A stretch of 14,662 nt of DNA, taken from UBA1738 sp045591565 (GTDB lineage Bacteria > Bacillota > Clostridia > UBA1381). The number at the start of each line of letters is the position of its first letter. Positions within the stretch are counted from its first letter, which is position 1. The notes under the pieces were generated by a model that searched no databases, was not told where the DNA came from, and saw nothing but the letters and a program-made list of their open reading frames with translations. Below, in pieces: positions 1 to 7,290 of this stretch. The DNA lies in assembly GCA_045591565.1 (NCBI GenBank), contig JAZNTB010000064.1, positions 1 through 14,662 of the forward strand. Direction: 5' to 3'. The translations under genes were made by a program, and so were the position numbers.

Positions 1-896
1 TACATAGAAATTATTTTTGTAGTAAATGTCGAGGTCAGCATCAGGAAGACAAGCCACGGAATACGCTGACGGAAAGTGTCAAAAATTCCCGTCTTCAGAT
101 ATGGTTTCTCCGACGGCGTGATAGCTGCCATCTTTTCGATATCCTCTGTTGCCTCTTCCTGCAGGACATCAATAGCGTCATCGACCGTTACGATTCCTAC
201 AAGGCGTCGCTCGTTGTCAACCACCGGCATAGCCAGAAGGTCATACTTTGAAAGGGACAAAACCACATCCTCTTTGTCGTCTATGGTATTTACCGATATC
301 GGGCTTTTGTCCATTATATCTGCAATAACGCAGTCTTCTTCGGCAAGCAGAAGATCCTTTGCCGACACAATTCCCATCAGTATCCGGTTTTTATCAGTTA
401 CATAACATGTGTAGATTGTTTCCTTGTCAAGACCGGTACGGCGGATACGGGTAAACGCATCAGCAACAGTCATATCCTCTTTTAAGTCAACATACTCGTT
501 TGTCATAATCGAGCCGGCGCTGTCCTTAGGATAGTTCAGGATTTCATTTATACTCTGACGCATTTCCGCATCAGTATGCCGCAAAATACGCTTTACTACA
601 TTCGCCGGCATTTCCTCAATAATATCAACCGCATCGTCAAGATACAGCTCATCAAGCACTGCCTTAAGCTCGGAGTCAGAAAAGCCTTTTATAAGCATTT
701 CCTGCGTGTCGGCGTCAAGCTCTACAAAAACCTCCGCCGCAAGCTCCTTTGGAAGCAGTCGGTACAAAATAGGCATATACCGCTCCTGCAAATCATCAAA
801 CAGAATCGCCGCATCCGCCGGCTCCATCTCGGAAAGAATTTCCTTTAGTCTGGCATACTGCTTTGTTTCTATAAGCTCTGTAATTTCATTTATCAC
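1..896 (-). CDS. mgtE: Magnesium transporter MgtE, C-terminus cut off by window edge
   Basis: Mg2+ channel of the inner membrane; the cytosolic part senses Mg2+ and gates the pore. Reading the minus strand gives 298 residues, then the window ends. Seen: an acidic helical N domain (about 1-120), the typical linker motif YPKDSAGSIMT (122-132), two CBS domains (about 125-188 and 189-255, with GIVSAKDLL and GIVTVDDAI), and the start of the first membrane segment (about 280-297). MgtE proteins are usually about 450 residues, so roughly the whole five-helix pore domain is missing. The start is GTG at 896: AGGAGG (910-905) lies 8 nt upstream and an in-frame stop (917-915) excludes a longer start. 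It follows the PBP gene by 39 nt with no terminator between them, so an operon is likely. Family identity is near certain from the domain order. Confidence 0.95.
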   Translation of the reverse strand, partial: MINEITELIETKQYARLKEILSEMEPADAAILFDDLQERYMPILYRLLPKELAAEVFVELDADTQEMLIKGFSDSELKAVLDELYLDDAVDIIEEMPANVVKRILRHTDAEMRQSINEILNYPKDSAGSIMTNEYVDLKEDMTVADAFTRIRRTGLDKETIYTCYVTDKNRILMGIVSAKDLLLAEEDCVIADIMDKSPISVNTIDDKEDVVLSLSKYDLLAMPVVDNERRLVGIVTVDDAIDVLQEEATEDIEKMAAITPSEKPYLKTGIFDTFRQRIPWLVFLMLTSTFTTKIISM

Positions 897-935
897 GGTA
901 TATACCTCCTCTCTTTAAGCTTTATTATATGCTTT

Positions 936-3389
936 CTACTCAAGTGTTATTATATCATCCTGTACAGGCGCCTTGGTAGGCTCCTTAGTAGGATTTGCCG
1001 TAGGTCTTTGCGTTACCGGCTCATTCGACGGCTTCGGGGATACTACAATCGGTGTTTCTGACGGATCAGGCGATGCTGATGCTTCGGCTGTCGGCGACGG
1101 TGATGGTGATGCATCCGGATCTGCTGTTCCGCCGGCTGCAGGATGAATATTTTCGCAGTATTTTGTCGGCACAGTGCCTCTTGCAAAATATTCCGTTTTA
1201 GCAAGGGTGCATCCTCCCGATGACAGCTTTCCTGTTCTCTGGCAAAGTGAAACTGCCGTTACGCTGTCCGGCTGTGGGATGGATTTTGCGCCAAGTCCCT
1301 GATGTACCTTTTCCATTACAGTCTTCCACACAACATTAGGAACGCTGCTTGATATGCTGCCGTTGTTCTGGTCAAATCCGCACCATACCGCTCCTACATA
1401 GTGGGCTGTAAATCCGCAGAACCACTTATCCTTACTGTCATTACTTGTTCCGGTCTTTCCGTAGGTAGTGAAGTTTGAAAGCCTTGCTCTTGCTCCCGTA
1501 CCTGCGCTGCCGTTTACAACCTCACGAAGGAAGCTCGACATAATATATGCATTCGCTTCACTCAAAACCCGTGTGCTCTTCGGCTTATTTTCCAGAAGCA
1601 CTTTACCTGCACTGTCCAAAACCTTTGTATAGGTGTGCGGTGTAATATATACTCCCTTATTCGGGAATACGCTATATGCTGCAGCCATTTCCTTTGGCGA
1701 AACACCCTTTGTCATACCGCCAAGTCCCAATGCGCTCAGGTTTTTATCGTTCTCGGACAAGCTTGTAAAATGGAACTTATTTGTCATAAAGTCATAGCTT
1801 GTGCTTATTCCCGATGTCTGCAAAGTTTTCACTGCAGGAATATTGGCAGAAATTTCAATAGCCTTTCTTACCGACATATCGCCCTTGAATCCCGAATACG
1901 AATTCTTCGGCGACCATTCGCCTATTGTTATCGGCTCGTCAGTAAGTATTGTGGCTGCAGTTATTTTCTTGCTTTCAAGAGCCGGCGAATATACCGAAAG
2001 CGGCTTTACAGCCGAACCCGGTTGACGGAAGGACTGTGTTGCACGGTTGAGTCCACGACTTTCGTTTTTCGTTCCTATTCCGCCCACCATACCCTTGATT
2101 TGTCCGGTATACGGGTCGATAATAACCATTGCAGACTGTGCCTTTGATGCCCCTGCAAAGTTTGCCGTATTTGTATATACGCTCTCCATAGCAGCCTGAA
2201 TATCGCTGTCCATTGTAGTATAAATCTTGAGTCCGCCGCTGAAAATCTGCTGGGTGGCAAAGGCTTGCGAATATCCCTTTTGTGCCTGCAGGTCGGCAAT
2301 TACATCATTTATAACCTGATCTACAAAATAGCTGTAAACCGACGAATTCAGCGAATTTTTCCTGTCATTTACTCCAAGCGGCGAATTTATAGCCTCGTTA
2401 TATTCCTCCTCTGTTATCTTATCAAGCTCATACATTTTTGTGATAACTGTATTTCTCTTCTTGACAGTATCCTCAGGATGCTTGAACGGGTCATACCTTG
2501 ACGGCGCCTGTGTTATACCGACAATCATTGCGGCTTCCGGAAGTGTCAAATCAATAGCGCTCTTTGAGAAATACATTTTTGATGCCGCTTCAATTCCGTA
2601 GCACTGATTTCCGAAATACACAATATTAAGATACAGCGTCAGAATTTCATCCTTGGTAAAATTCTTTTCAAGGGCTGTCGCACGCATCATTTCCTTTATT
2701 TTACGGATTGCAGTTCTATCCTTTTCATTGGTTATATTCTTCATAACCTGCTGGGTTATGGTACTTCCTCCGTAAGAGGGAGATTTTCCGGTCAGCTTTG
2801 CGCCTATCCAGCCTATAACAGCGCCCGTTGTTCTCTTTAAGTCAACGCCTTTATGCTTATAAAAGCGCTCGTCCTCAATAGATATCGCAGCTTCCTTTGC
2901 AATTTCGGGAATAAACTCTGAGTCTATCCACTGACGGTTTCCGTCGTTATGAAGGTACTCCACCTCTACGGAATTTCCGTTTTTATCATTTGCAAACACC
3001 ACCGAGGAGAAGTTATATGCCATACTCTCAAAATCCATCTCCCCGACTTCATTTGAAATAGCAGCATACATACCTGCACCTACGCCAAGCCCGATAACCG
3101 CTCCTACACAAACAAGGATTACCAGACCCACGCGAAGTCTTGCCCATACAAGCGATGATGCAAGCTTTGATTTTCGTTTACTGTTTGCTCTTCCTGTCTT
3201 CTTCTTTTTGGCAGGTGCTGTTGTCCGCGCTCGTCTGCTTTCTTCCTCACGCGCGCGCCTTGCCTGCACCGACTGCATACGCTCGCGTCTTTCCTCTAAA
3301 GACGGCTGTCCGCCAGTCTCGGCACTGCTACGGCGTTTTGCCCTGCTGTCCGGTGCTGTTCCTTTATGTTTATCTCGTGCGTGTTTCAA
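936..3389 (-). CDS. Class A penicillin-binding protein (PBP1A-type), bifunctional
   Basis: Polymerises lipid II glycan strands and crosslinks the peptides on the outer face of the membrane. I place the start at TTG 3389, because GGGAGG (3402-3397) sits 7 nt before it; this gives 817 aa. A longer frame upstream to 3425 has no such site. Residues (TTG numbering): very basic cytosolic tail 1-80; membrane anchor about 86-110; GT51 glycosyltransferase with EDERFYKHKG (172-181) and GGSTITQQ (207-214); transpeptidase with SAVK (459-462, nucleophile S459), SAN (514-516) and KTGT (645-648). All catalytic motifs are intact. The C-terminal ~55 residues form a Ser/Pro/Thr-rich tail, probably disordered or wall-spanning. 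Related names are pbpA, ponA or mrcA; I leave the symbol empty because the paralogue cannot be told. Confidence 0.95.
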   Translation of the reverse strand: MKHARDKHKGTAPDSRAKRRSSAETGGQPSLEERRERMQSVQARRAREEESRRARTTAPAKKKKTGRANSKRKSKLASSLVWARLRVGLVILVCVGAVIGLGVGAGMYAAISNEVGEMDFESMAYNFSSVVFANDKNGNSVEVEYLHNDGNRQWIDSEFIPEIAKEAAISIEDERFYKHKGVDLKRTTGAVIGWIGAKLTGKSPSYGGSTITQQVMKNITNEKDRTAIRKIKEMMRATALEKNFTKDEILTLYLNIVYFGNQCYGIEAASKMYFSKSAIDLTLPEAAMIVGITQAPSRYDPFKHPEDTVKKRNTVITKMYELDKITEEEYNEAINSPLGVNDRKNSLNSSVYSYFVDQVINDVIADLQAQKGYSQAFATQQIFSGGLKIYTTMDSDIQAAMESVYTNTANFAGASKAQSAMVIIDPYTGQIKGMVGGIGTKNESRGLNRATQSFRQPGSAVKPLSVYSPALESKKITAATILTDEPITIGEWSPKNSYSGFKGDMSVRKAIEISANIPAVKTLQTSGISTSYDFMTNKFHFTSLSENDKNLSALGLGGMTKGVSPKEMAAAYSVFPNKGVYITPHTYTKVLDSAGKVLLENKPKSTRVLSEANAYIMSSFLREVVNGSAGTGARARLSNFTTYGKTGTSNDSKDKWFCGFTAHYVGAVWCGFDQNNGSISSSVPNVVWKTVMEKVHQGLGAKSIPQPDSVTAVSLCQRTGKLSSGGCTLAKTEYFARGTVPTKYCENIHPAAGGTADPDASPSPSPTAEASASPDPSETPIVVSPKPSNEPVTQRPTANPTKEPTKAPVQDDIITLE

Positions 3390-3429
3390 AATAACACCTC
3401 CCGAATACATTACAAATCTAACCAATTAT

Positions 3430-3458
3430 ATTATAGTACAAAAATTCAATTTATGCAA
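3430..3458 (-). promoter_or_regulatory. Sigma-A-type promoter of the PBP-mgtE unit
   Basis: On the minus strand TTGCAT (3458-3453) and TATAAT (3435-3430) are separated by 17 nt. A second overlapping TATAAT follows at 3430-3425. Transcription would begin near 3423, giving a leader of about 34 nt before the TTG start. Confidence 0.6.
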
Positions 3459-3567
3459 TACAATTTACCAAAAAAATCAATCTGAATAAATTCTTAAAAT
3501 ATGGTAAAAATAGCAGAAAAAACAATTACTCTTTGCTGATATACAGCCACCTGAAAGGAGATATACC

Positions 3568-3942
3568 ATGAAAAAACTACACCACTTCATACTGCCGGCA
3601 ATTCTTATAATAGTTCTGTGTGTTTTTGCCGCCTGCGGCCGTAAAAATAACTCCGACGAAATGCGAAAGCTTCGCGGTCAGCAACAAGTCACATCAAAAA
3701 AGGACAATGTGACCGATTCACCCTCCCCTTCCGTATTGCCTGAAATACTACCATTTTTGGTACGCCTTGAAAACAGCACCCTCACCCTTTACGATGCTAC
3801 AGGCGAAGAAGTCACCGTTATAAAAAGCATAAATATAAACCCCTCCTATTACCCTCCTGAGGATATTTCTGCATTAAGTAAGGGTATCGGCGCATACAGT
3901 AAAGAAGAAGGCTTTGAAATACTGGAAAATTTTACAAATTAA
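3568..3942 (+). CDS. Small lipoprotein with BofC C-terminal-like domain
   Basis: A 124-aa protein with a lipoprotein-type N-terminus: KK charge, hydrophobic 8-20, and FAAC with the candidate lipidated Cys at 23. The -3 residue is Phe, which is less usual than Leu. Residues 24-55 are a charged Ser/Pro linker. Residues about 56-123 resemble, from memory, the C-terminal domain of BofC and related small clostridial proteins: a short beta pair (LENSTLTLYDATG), then a segment of the type 'xxIxALxKGIxxxSxEExxxILExF'. BofC in Bacillus tunes sporulation signalling in the forespore, but this protein lacks the rest of BofC, so the role here is unknown. The start is ATG with AGGAGA 6 nt upstream. It stands alone between the divergent PBP gene and groES; no clear sigma-A promoter was found in 3459-3556. 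Confidence 0.75.
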   Translation: MKKLHHFILPAILIIVLCVFAACGRKNNSDEMRKLRGQQQVTSKKDNVTDSPSPSVLPEILPFLVRLENSTLTLYDATGEEVTVIKSININPSYYPPEDISALSKGIGAYSKEEGFEILENFTN

Positions 3943-3983
3943 AGAAAAACAAAGATATCTTTAGCTTTTGTAAGAATTCCGAG

Positions 3984-4013
3984 CCTATTTTGAATTATTT
4001 TACACTAAATAGG
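3984..4013. repeat. Inverted repeat just upstream of the groESL promoter
   Basis: CCTATTT (3984-3990) and AAATAGG (4007-4013) form perfect 7-bp arms around a 16-nt AT-rich spacer, ending 1 nt before the groESL -35 box. It could be a weak terminator for the lipoprotein gene, although no clean T-tract follows, or an operator. A separate 12-nt perfect palindrome AAAGATATCTTT lies at 3951-3962 in the same gap. Confidence 0.35.
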
Positions 4014-4014
4014 T

Positions 4015-4042
4015 TTGAAAACAGGGTGAATATGGCTATAAT
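4015..4042 (+). promoter_or_regulatory. Sigma-A promoter of groESL
   Basis: TTGAAA (4015-4020) and TATAAT (4037-4042) with a 16-nt spacer. The expected transcription start (about 4049) falls at the edge of the CIRCE operator, the arrangement expected for HrcA repression. Confidence 0.8.
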
Positions 4043-4049
4043 AAAATTA

Positions 4050-4076
4050 TTAGCAGTCAAACAAGGAGAGTGCTAA
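4050..4076 (+). promoter_or_regulatory. CIRCE operator (HrcA binding site) of groESL
   Basis: TTAGCAGTC, a 9-nt spacer, then GAGTGCTAA. The consensus is TTAGCACTC-N9-GAGTGCTAA, so the right arm is perfect and the left arm has one change (C to G at arm position 7), leaving one unpaired position in the dyad. It implies HrcA control of the chaperonin operon; hrcA itself is not in the window. Confidence 0.93.
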
Positions 4077-4101
4077 TAACAGATTAAAGGAGGCGCACTA
4101 A

Positions 4102-4386
4102 ATGAATATTAAACCATTGGCAGACAGAGTTGTGATAAAAATGTTGGAGGCAGAGGAAACCACAAAGGGTGGAATTATCCTCGCAAGTGCTGCTAAGGAA
4201 AAGCCTCAGGTTGCAGAGATCGTTGCTGCAGGCCCGGGCGGAGTTGTTGACGGAAAAGAAGTTACGATGGAAGTCAAGGTGGGCGACAAGGTTCTTATCT
4301 CAAAATATGCAGGAACCGAAGTTAAGCTTGACGGCGAAGAATATACAATCGTAAGACAGTCAGATATTTTGGCAATAGTTGATTAA
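4102..4386 (+). CDS. groES: Co-chaperonin GroES (Cpn10)
   Basis: Heptameric lid of the GroEL folding chamber in the cytosol. The 94 residues match the usual length. Seen: N-terminal IKPLADRVVIK (3-13), the mobile loop that contacts GroEL (about 16-35, with ETTKGGIILA), the roof-loop region with VAAGPGG, and the C-terminal strand YTIVRQSDILAIV. The start is ATG with AAAGGAGG 8 nt upstream. groEL follows after 16 nt, so both are made from one CIRCE-controlled transcript. Confidence 0.98.
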   Translation: MNIKPLADRVVIKMLEAEETTKGGIILASAAKEKPQVAEIVAAGPGGVVDGKEVTMEVKVGDKVLISKYAGTEVKLDGEEYTIVRQSDILAIVD

Positions 4387-4402
4387 TTCGGAGGGATGTT
4401 AA

Positions 4403-6031
4403 ATGGCTAAACAGATTTTATATGCAGAAGACGCAAGACGCGCACTCGAGCGCGGTATCGACCAGCTTGCGGATACTGTAAAAATAACACTTGGTCCAAA
4501 GGGCAGAAATGTTGTCCTTGACAAAAAGTTCGGCGCACCGGTTATTACAAATGACGGTGTGACAATCGCAAAGGAAATTGAGCTTGATGACCCGTTTGAG
4601 AATATGGGTGCACAGCTTGTTAAAGAGGTTGCTACCAAGACCAACGATATCGCAGGCGACGGTACAACAACCGCTACACTTCTGGCTCAGGCACTCGTCC
4701 ACGAAGGAACAAAGAATGTTACAGCCGGCGCTAACCCTATGATTGTAAGAAAGGGTATTCAGAAAGCTGTTGATGTGGCAGTTAAAGAGCTTCTTGCAAA
4801 CGCAAAAGCAGTAAACGGCAGAGCCGATATCGCAAGAGTTGCCGCAGTTTCTGCTGCAAACGATGAAATCGGCGAGCTGATTGCCGAGGCCATGGAGAAG
4901 GTGACCGCAGACGGCGTTATCACAGTTGAAGAGTCAAAGAGTGCCGAAACATATTCCGACATCGTTGAGGGTATGCAGTTTGACAGAGGCTACATTTCAC
5001 CTTATATGGTAACCGATACCGATAAGATGGAAGCAGTTTTGGACGATGCATTTATACTTATCACAGACAAAAAGATTTCGAATATTCAGGAAATCCTACC
5101 ACTTCTTGAGCAGATTGTCCAGATGGGCAAAAAGCTTATGATTGTTGCAGAAGATGTTGAAGGCGAAGCTCTTACAACTCTTATTCTCAACAAGCTGCGC
5201 GGAACATTCGTTTGCGTTCCTGTTAAGGCTCCGGGCTTTGGCGACAGAAGAAAGGCTATGCTTCAGGATATTGCAATTCTAACCGGTGGTCAGGTTATCT
5301 CGGAAGAGCTTGGTCTTGATTTAAAGGATACGCAGGTGTCGCAGCTCGGCCGTGCAAAACAGGTTAAAATCCAGAAGGAAAACACCATCATCGTTGATGG
5401 TATGGGTGACAAAGCTGCGATTGCTGACAGAGTTAACCAGATTAAAAATGAAATTGAAAATACCACTTCCGAATTTGACAAGGAAAAGCTTCAGGAAAGA
5501 CTTGCAAAGCTTGCAGGCGGTGTAGCAGTAATCAAGGTTGGTGCTGCAACCGAAACCGAGATGAAGGAAATGAAGTACAGAATCGAGGATGCCTTAGCTG
5601 CTACAAAGGCGGCGGTTGAAGAGGGTATAGTTGCAGGCGGCGGAACAAGCTATATCAATGTTCTGCCAACAGTTGCAAAGCTTCTTGACGAAACCGAGGG
5701 CGATGAAAAGACAGGTGTTCAGATTGTTCTAAAGGCACTTGAAGAGCCTGTTCGCCAGATTGCTAAAAACGCAGGTCTTGAGGGCAGCGTAATCGTTGAC
5801 AAAGTTAAGGACTGCGACAAGGGCGTTGGCTATAACGCACTTACCGACGAATATGTAGATATGATTGCCGCAGGTATTGTTGACCCTGTAAAGGTTACAA
5901 GATCGGCACTTGAGAACGCAGCATCGGTAGCCGCAATGGTTCTCACAACCGAAAGCCTCGTTACCGACAAGCCTGAACCGGCACCGGCTGCCGCTGCGCA
6001 GATGGACCCTGGTATGGGCGGAATGTATTAA
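4403..6031 (+). CDS. groEL: Chaperonin GroEL (Cpn60)
   Basis: ATP-driven tetradecameric folding chamber, cytosolic. At 542 residues it is full length. Seen: the nucleotide-binding stretch TLGPKGRNVVLD near residue 30, the phosphate-binding GDGTTTAT near 86-93, the apical domain in the middle third, and the family signature AAVEEGIVAGGG near 400. The C-terminus ends in a short Ala/Pro stretch and a Met/Gly tail (DPGMGGMY), shorter and less repetitive than the GGM repeats of many bacteria. The start is ATG after GGAGG at 4391-4395. A strong terminator follows directly. No second copy is visible here. Confidence 0.99.
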   Translation: MAKQILYAEDARRALERGIDQLADTVKITLGPKGRNVVLDKKFGAPVITNDGVTIAKEIELDDPFENMGAQLVKEVATKTNDIAGDGTTTATLLAQALVHEGTKNVTAGANPMIVRKGIQKAVDVAVKELLANAKAVNGRADIARVAAVSAANDEIGELIAEAMEKVTADGVITVEESKSAETYSDIVEGMQFDRGYISPYMVTDTDKMEAVLDDAFILITDKKISNIQEILPLLEQIVQMGKKLMIVAEDVEGEALTTLILNKLRGTFVCVPVKAPGFGDRRKAMLQDIAILTGGQVISEELGLDLKDTQVSQLGRAKQVKIQKENTIIVDGMGDKAAIADRVNQIKNEIENTTSEFDKEKLQERLAKLAGGVAVIKVGAATETEMKEMKYRIEDALAATKAAVEEGIVAGGGTSYINVLPTVAKLLDETEGDEKTGVQIVLKALEEPVRQIAKNAGLEGSVIVDKVKDCDKGVGYNALTDEYVDMIAAGIVDPVKVTRSALENAASVAAMVLTTESLVTDKPEPAPAAAAQMDPGMGGMY

Positions 6032-6041
6032 TTAAAACTTG

Positions 6042-6068
6042 AAAACGGCTCTTTTGAGCCGTTTTTTT
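6042..6068 (+). terminator. Intrinsic terminator of groESL
   Basis: AACGGCTC (6044-6051), loop TTTT, GAGCCGTT (6056-6063), then T to 6068; the stem can extend by two more A-T pairs. It separates groESL from the blaI operon promoter 18 nt later. Confidence 0.95.
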
Positions 6069-6085
6069 ATTTCCTCAAAAAGCTA

Positions 6086-6114
6086 TTGACAAATTTGTTA
6101 GACAATTGTATAAT
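6086..6114 (+). promoter_or_regulatory. Consensus sigma-A promoter of the blaI operon
   Basis: TTGACA (6086-6091), 17-nt spacer, TATAAT (6109-6114): a perfect consensus promoter. The start would be near 6121. Such a strong promoter fits one that is normally held off by a repressor, and candidate operator dyads overlap both boxes. Confidence 0.9.
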
Positions 6115-6137
6115 ATAATTAGATTAGACATTTGTAA
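6089..6137. promoter_or_regulatory. Candidate BlaI operator cluster (three dyads)
   Basis: Three ACA...TGT dyads: ACAAATTTGT (6089-6098, perfect 10-bp palindrome, overlaps the -35 box), ACAATTGT (6102-6109, perfect, touches the -10 box) and ACATTTGT (6128-6135, imperfect, after the transcription start). The last two lie in direct repeats TTAGACA-A/T-TTGTA starting at 6098 and 6124. BlaI/MecI/CopY repressors are known to bind TACA/TGTA-type dyads, so autorepression by the adjacent BlaI protein is the natural reading. Confidence 0.7.
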
Positions 6138-6151
6138 AACGAGGTATCAGT

Positions 6152-6517
6152 ATGAAAACAAAAAAACTACCCGATGCGGAACAGGAAATAATGCTCGCTA
6201 TATGGGAGGCAAGTGAGGCGGTAAATTCCGACTATCTTCTGGAAAAGCTCAACAAGGACTGGGTTAAGCCTACTCTGTTAAATCTTTTGAACAGGCTTGA
6301 AATGCGCGGTTTTGTTAAATGCGAAAAAAGCGGCAGGTATAATATGTATACTCCGCTTATTGAAAAAGAGGATTATCTAAAGCAGGAAACTGCAGGATTT
6401 TTGAAAAAACTTCATCACGGTTCGGTTACAAGTCTTATTGCATCGCTGTACGACGGCAAAAGCATTACAAAGGACGATTTAGCAGAGCTTGAAAGCTATA
6501 TACGGGGTGCGAAGTGA
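6152..6517 (+). CDS. blaI: BlaI/MecI-family transcriptional repressor
   Basis: A 121-aa dimeric winged-helix repressor. Seen: the family opening LPDAEQEIMLAIWE (6-19), a recognition-helix region KPTLLNLLNRLEMRGFVK (about 39-56), where family members usually have a 'TV.TLL.RL..KG' pattern, a wing (GRYNMYTPLI) and a helical C-terminal dimerisation part ending AELESYIRG. Known members repress beta-lactamase or other operons until a partner M56 peptidase signals. Here the partner follows with a 1-nt (TGATG) or 4-nt overlap, so the two are translationally coupled. The promoter with its dyads lies directly upstream. The target need not be beta-lactams: no beta-lactamase is present. The symbol is used for the family only. 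Confidence 0.93.
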   Translation: MKTKKLPDAEQEIMLAIWEASEAVNSDYLLEKLNKDWVKPTLLNLLNRLEMRGFVKCEKSGRYNMYTPLIEKEDYLKQETAGFLKKLHHGSVTSLIASLYDGKSITKDDLAELESYIRGAK

Positions 6518-7290
6518 TGGAAAATATTTTTGTTATTTCGCTCACTACCTCGATTGTTATACTGATTATACTCGCCACATCGCCATGGACTGACAAACGC
6601 TATTCTGCAAGATGGCGGTATCTGGTATGGCTGATAATTGCACTGCGGCTCGTTATACCTTTTAGCATACGGTTGCCATCAGCACCGATAACTGTGACAC
6701 AGCCTCCCCGTGAGGCAATGATAGTTTTCAGAACTCAGGGTAACTCCCCTATCGAGTATTTCCCCGATGACAGCTATATTGAGCTTGGACATCAATCTAT
6801 GAGTTCAGCCGACTATTCGCCGATAATGACATTCAGCGAAGCAGTATTTTTAATATGGATAACAGGAGCAATACTTTTTCTTCTTTATCATTTTTTAATC
6901 TATCTGCTTTTCCGTATACGCATAAAACGGCATCTTAAAAGGGACAGCAAAAATGTATTTGTTTGCAGTAAGGTTTGTTCTCCCATGATGCTGGGATTTT
7001 TCAGACCGATTATACTTCTTCCTGAAACTGACTATTCGGAAGAGGAAAAAAGCGTCATAATAAAGCACGAAATGACACATATGCGACGCGGAGATATCTG
7101 GTATAAGCTGCTGCTTGTTGTTGCAAATGCAGTGCATTGGTTCAACCCTGTCATCTACCTGATGGTCCGCCGTGCAAATCGTGACCTTGAATATTCCTGT
7201 GACGACATCGTTGTTGCGGGAATGGACACCGAGTTTAAAAAAAATTATGCACTTACTATATTAAAATCTATAAGGAGGGACACTAAATGA
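6517..7290 (+). CDS. Short M56 (BlaR1/MecR1-type) membrane metallopeptidase, no sensor domain
   Basis: Membrane zinc peptidase that in this family transmits an outside signal to BlaI. ATG 6517 gives 257 aa; GTG 6514 is possible and gives 258 (numbers below). Seen: membrane segments about 6-22, 36-50 and 106-134, zinc motif HEMTH (185-189) in a cytosolic loop, the conserved HWFNPVIY (208-215) and E226-YSCD with the likely third zinc ligand. The protein stops at residue 258, right after YALTILKSI, where BlaR1-type proteins normally continue through a cytosolic linker, another membrane helix and an outer sensor. Those parts are on the next two genes. The next ATG overlaps this stop (ATGA), and its AAGGAGG site is inside the last codons (7272-7278). 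The catalytic half therefore looks intact, not broken. Confidence 0.9.
   Translation: MENIFVISLTTSIVILIILATSPWTDKRYSARWRYLVWLIIALRLVIPFSIRLPSAPITVTQPPREAMIVFRTQGNSPIEYFPDDSYIELGHQSMSSADYSPIMTFSEAVFLIWITGAILFLLYHFLIYLLFRIRIKRHLKRDSKNVFVCSKVCSPMMLGFFRPIILLPETDYSEEEKSVIIKHEMTHMRRGDIWYKLLLVVANAVHWFNPVIYLMVRRANRDLEYSCDDIVVAGMDTEFKKNYALTILKSIRRDTK

Noticed and set aside
1635..2501. Open frames on the plus strand across the PBP gene and similar antisense frames over mgtE, groEL and gdhA.
   Set aside because: They overlap strongly supported genes, have no suitable ribosome sites and no recognisable protein features; they mirror the codon pattern of the real genes.
3555..3570. AAGGAGATATACCATG before the small lipoprotein is identical to the ribosome site used in common expression vectors, suggesting vector contamination.
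   Set aside because: The flanking sequence is normal for this genome, no vector features (T7 promoter, lac operator, tags) are present, and AAGGAGA is an ordinary Firmicute site. Coincidence.
7237..7244. Run of eight A in the M56 peptidase gene as a programmed -1 frameshift site joining it to the next protein.
   Set aside because: The -1 frame from this point reaches a TAA at 7284-7286, directly before the ATG of the sensor gene, so slippage here could not fuse the two proteins.
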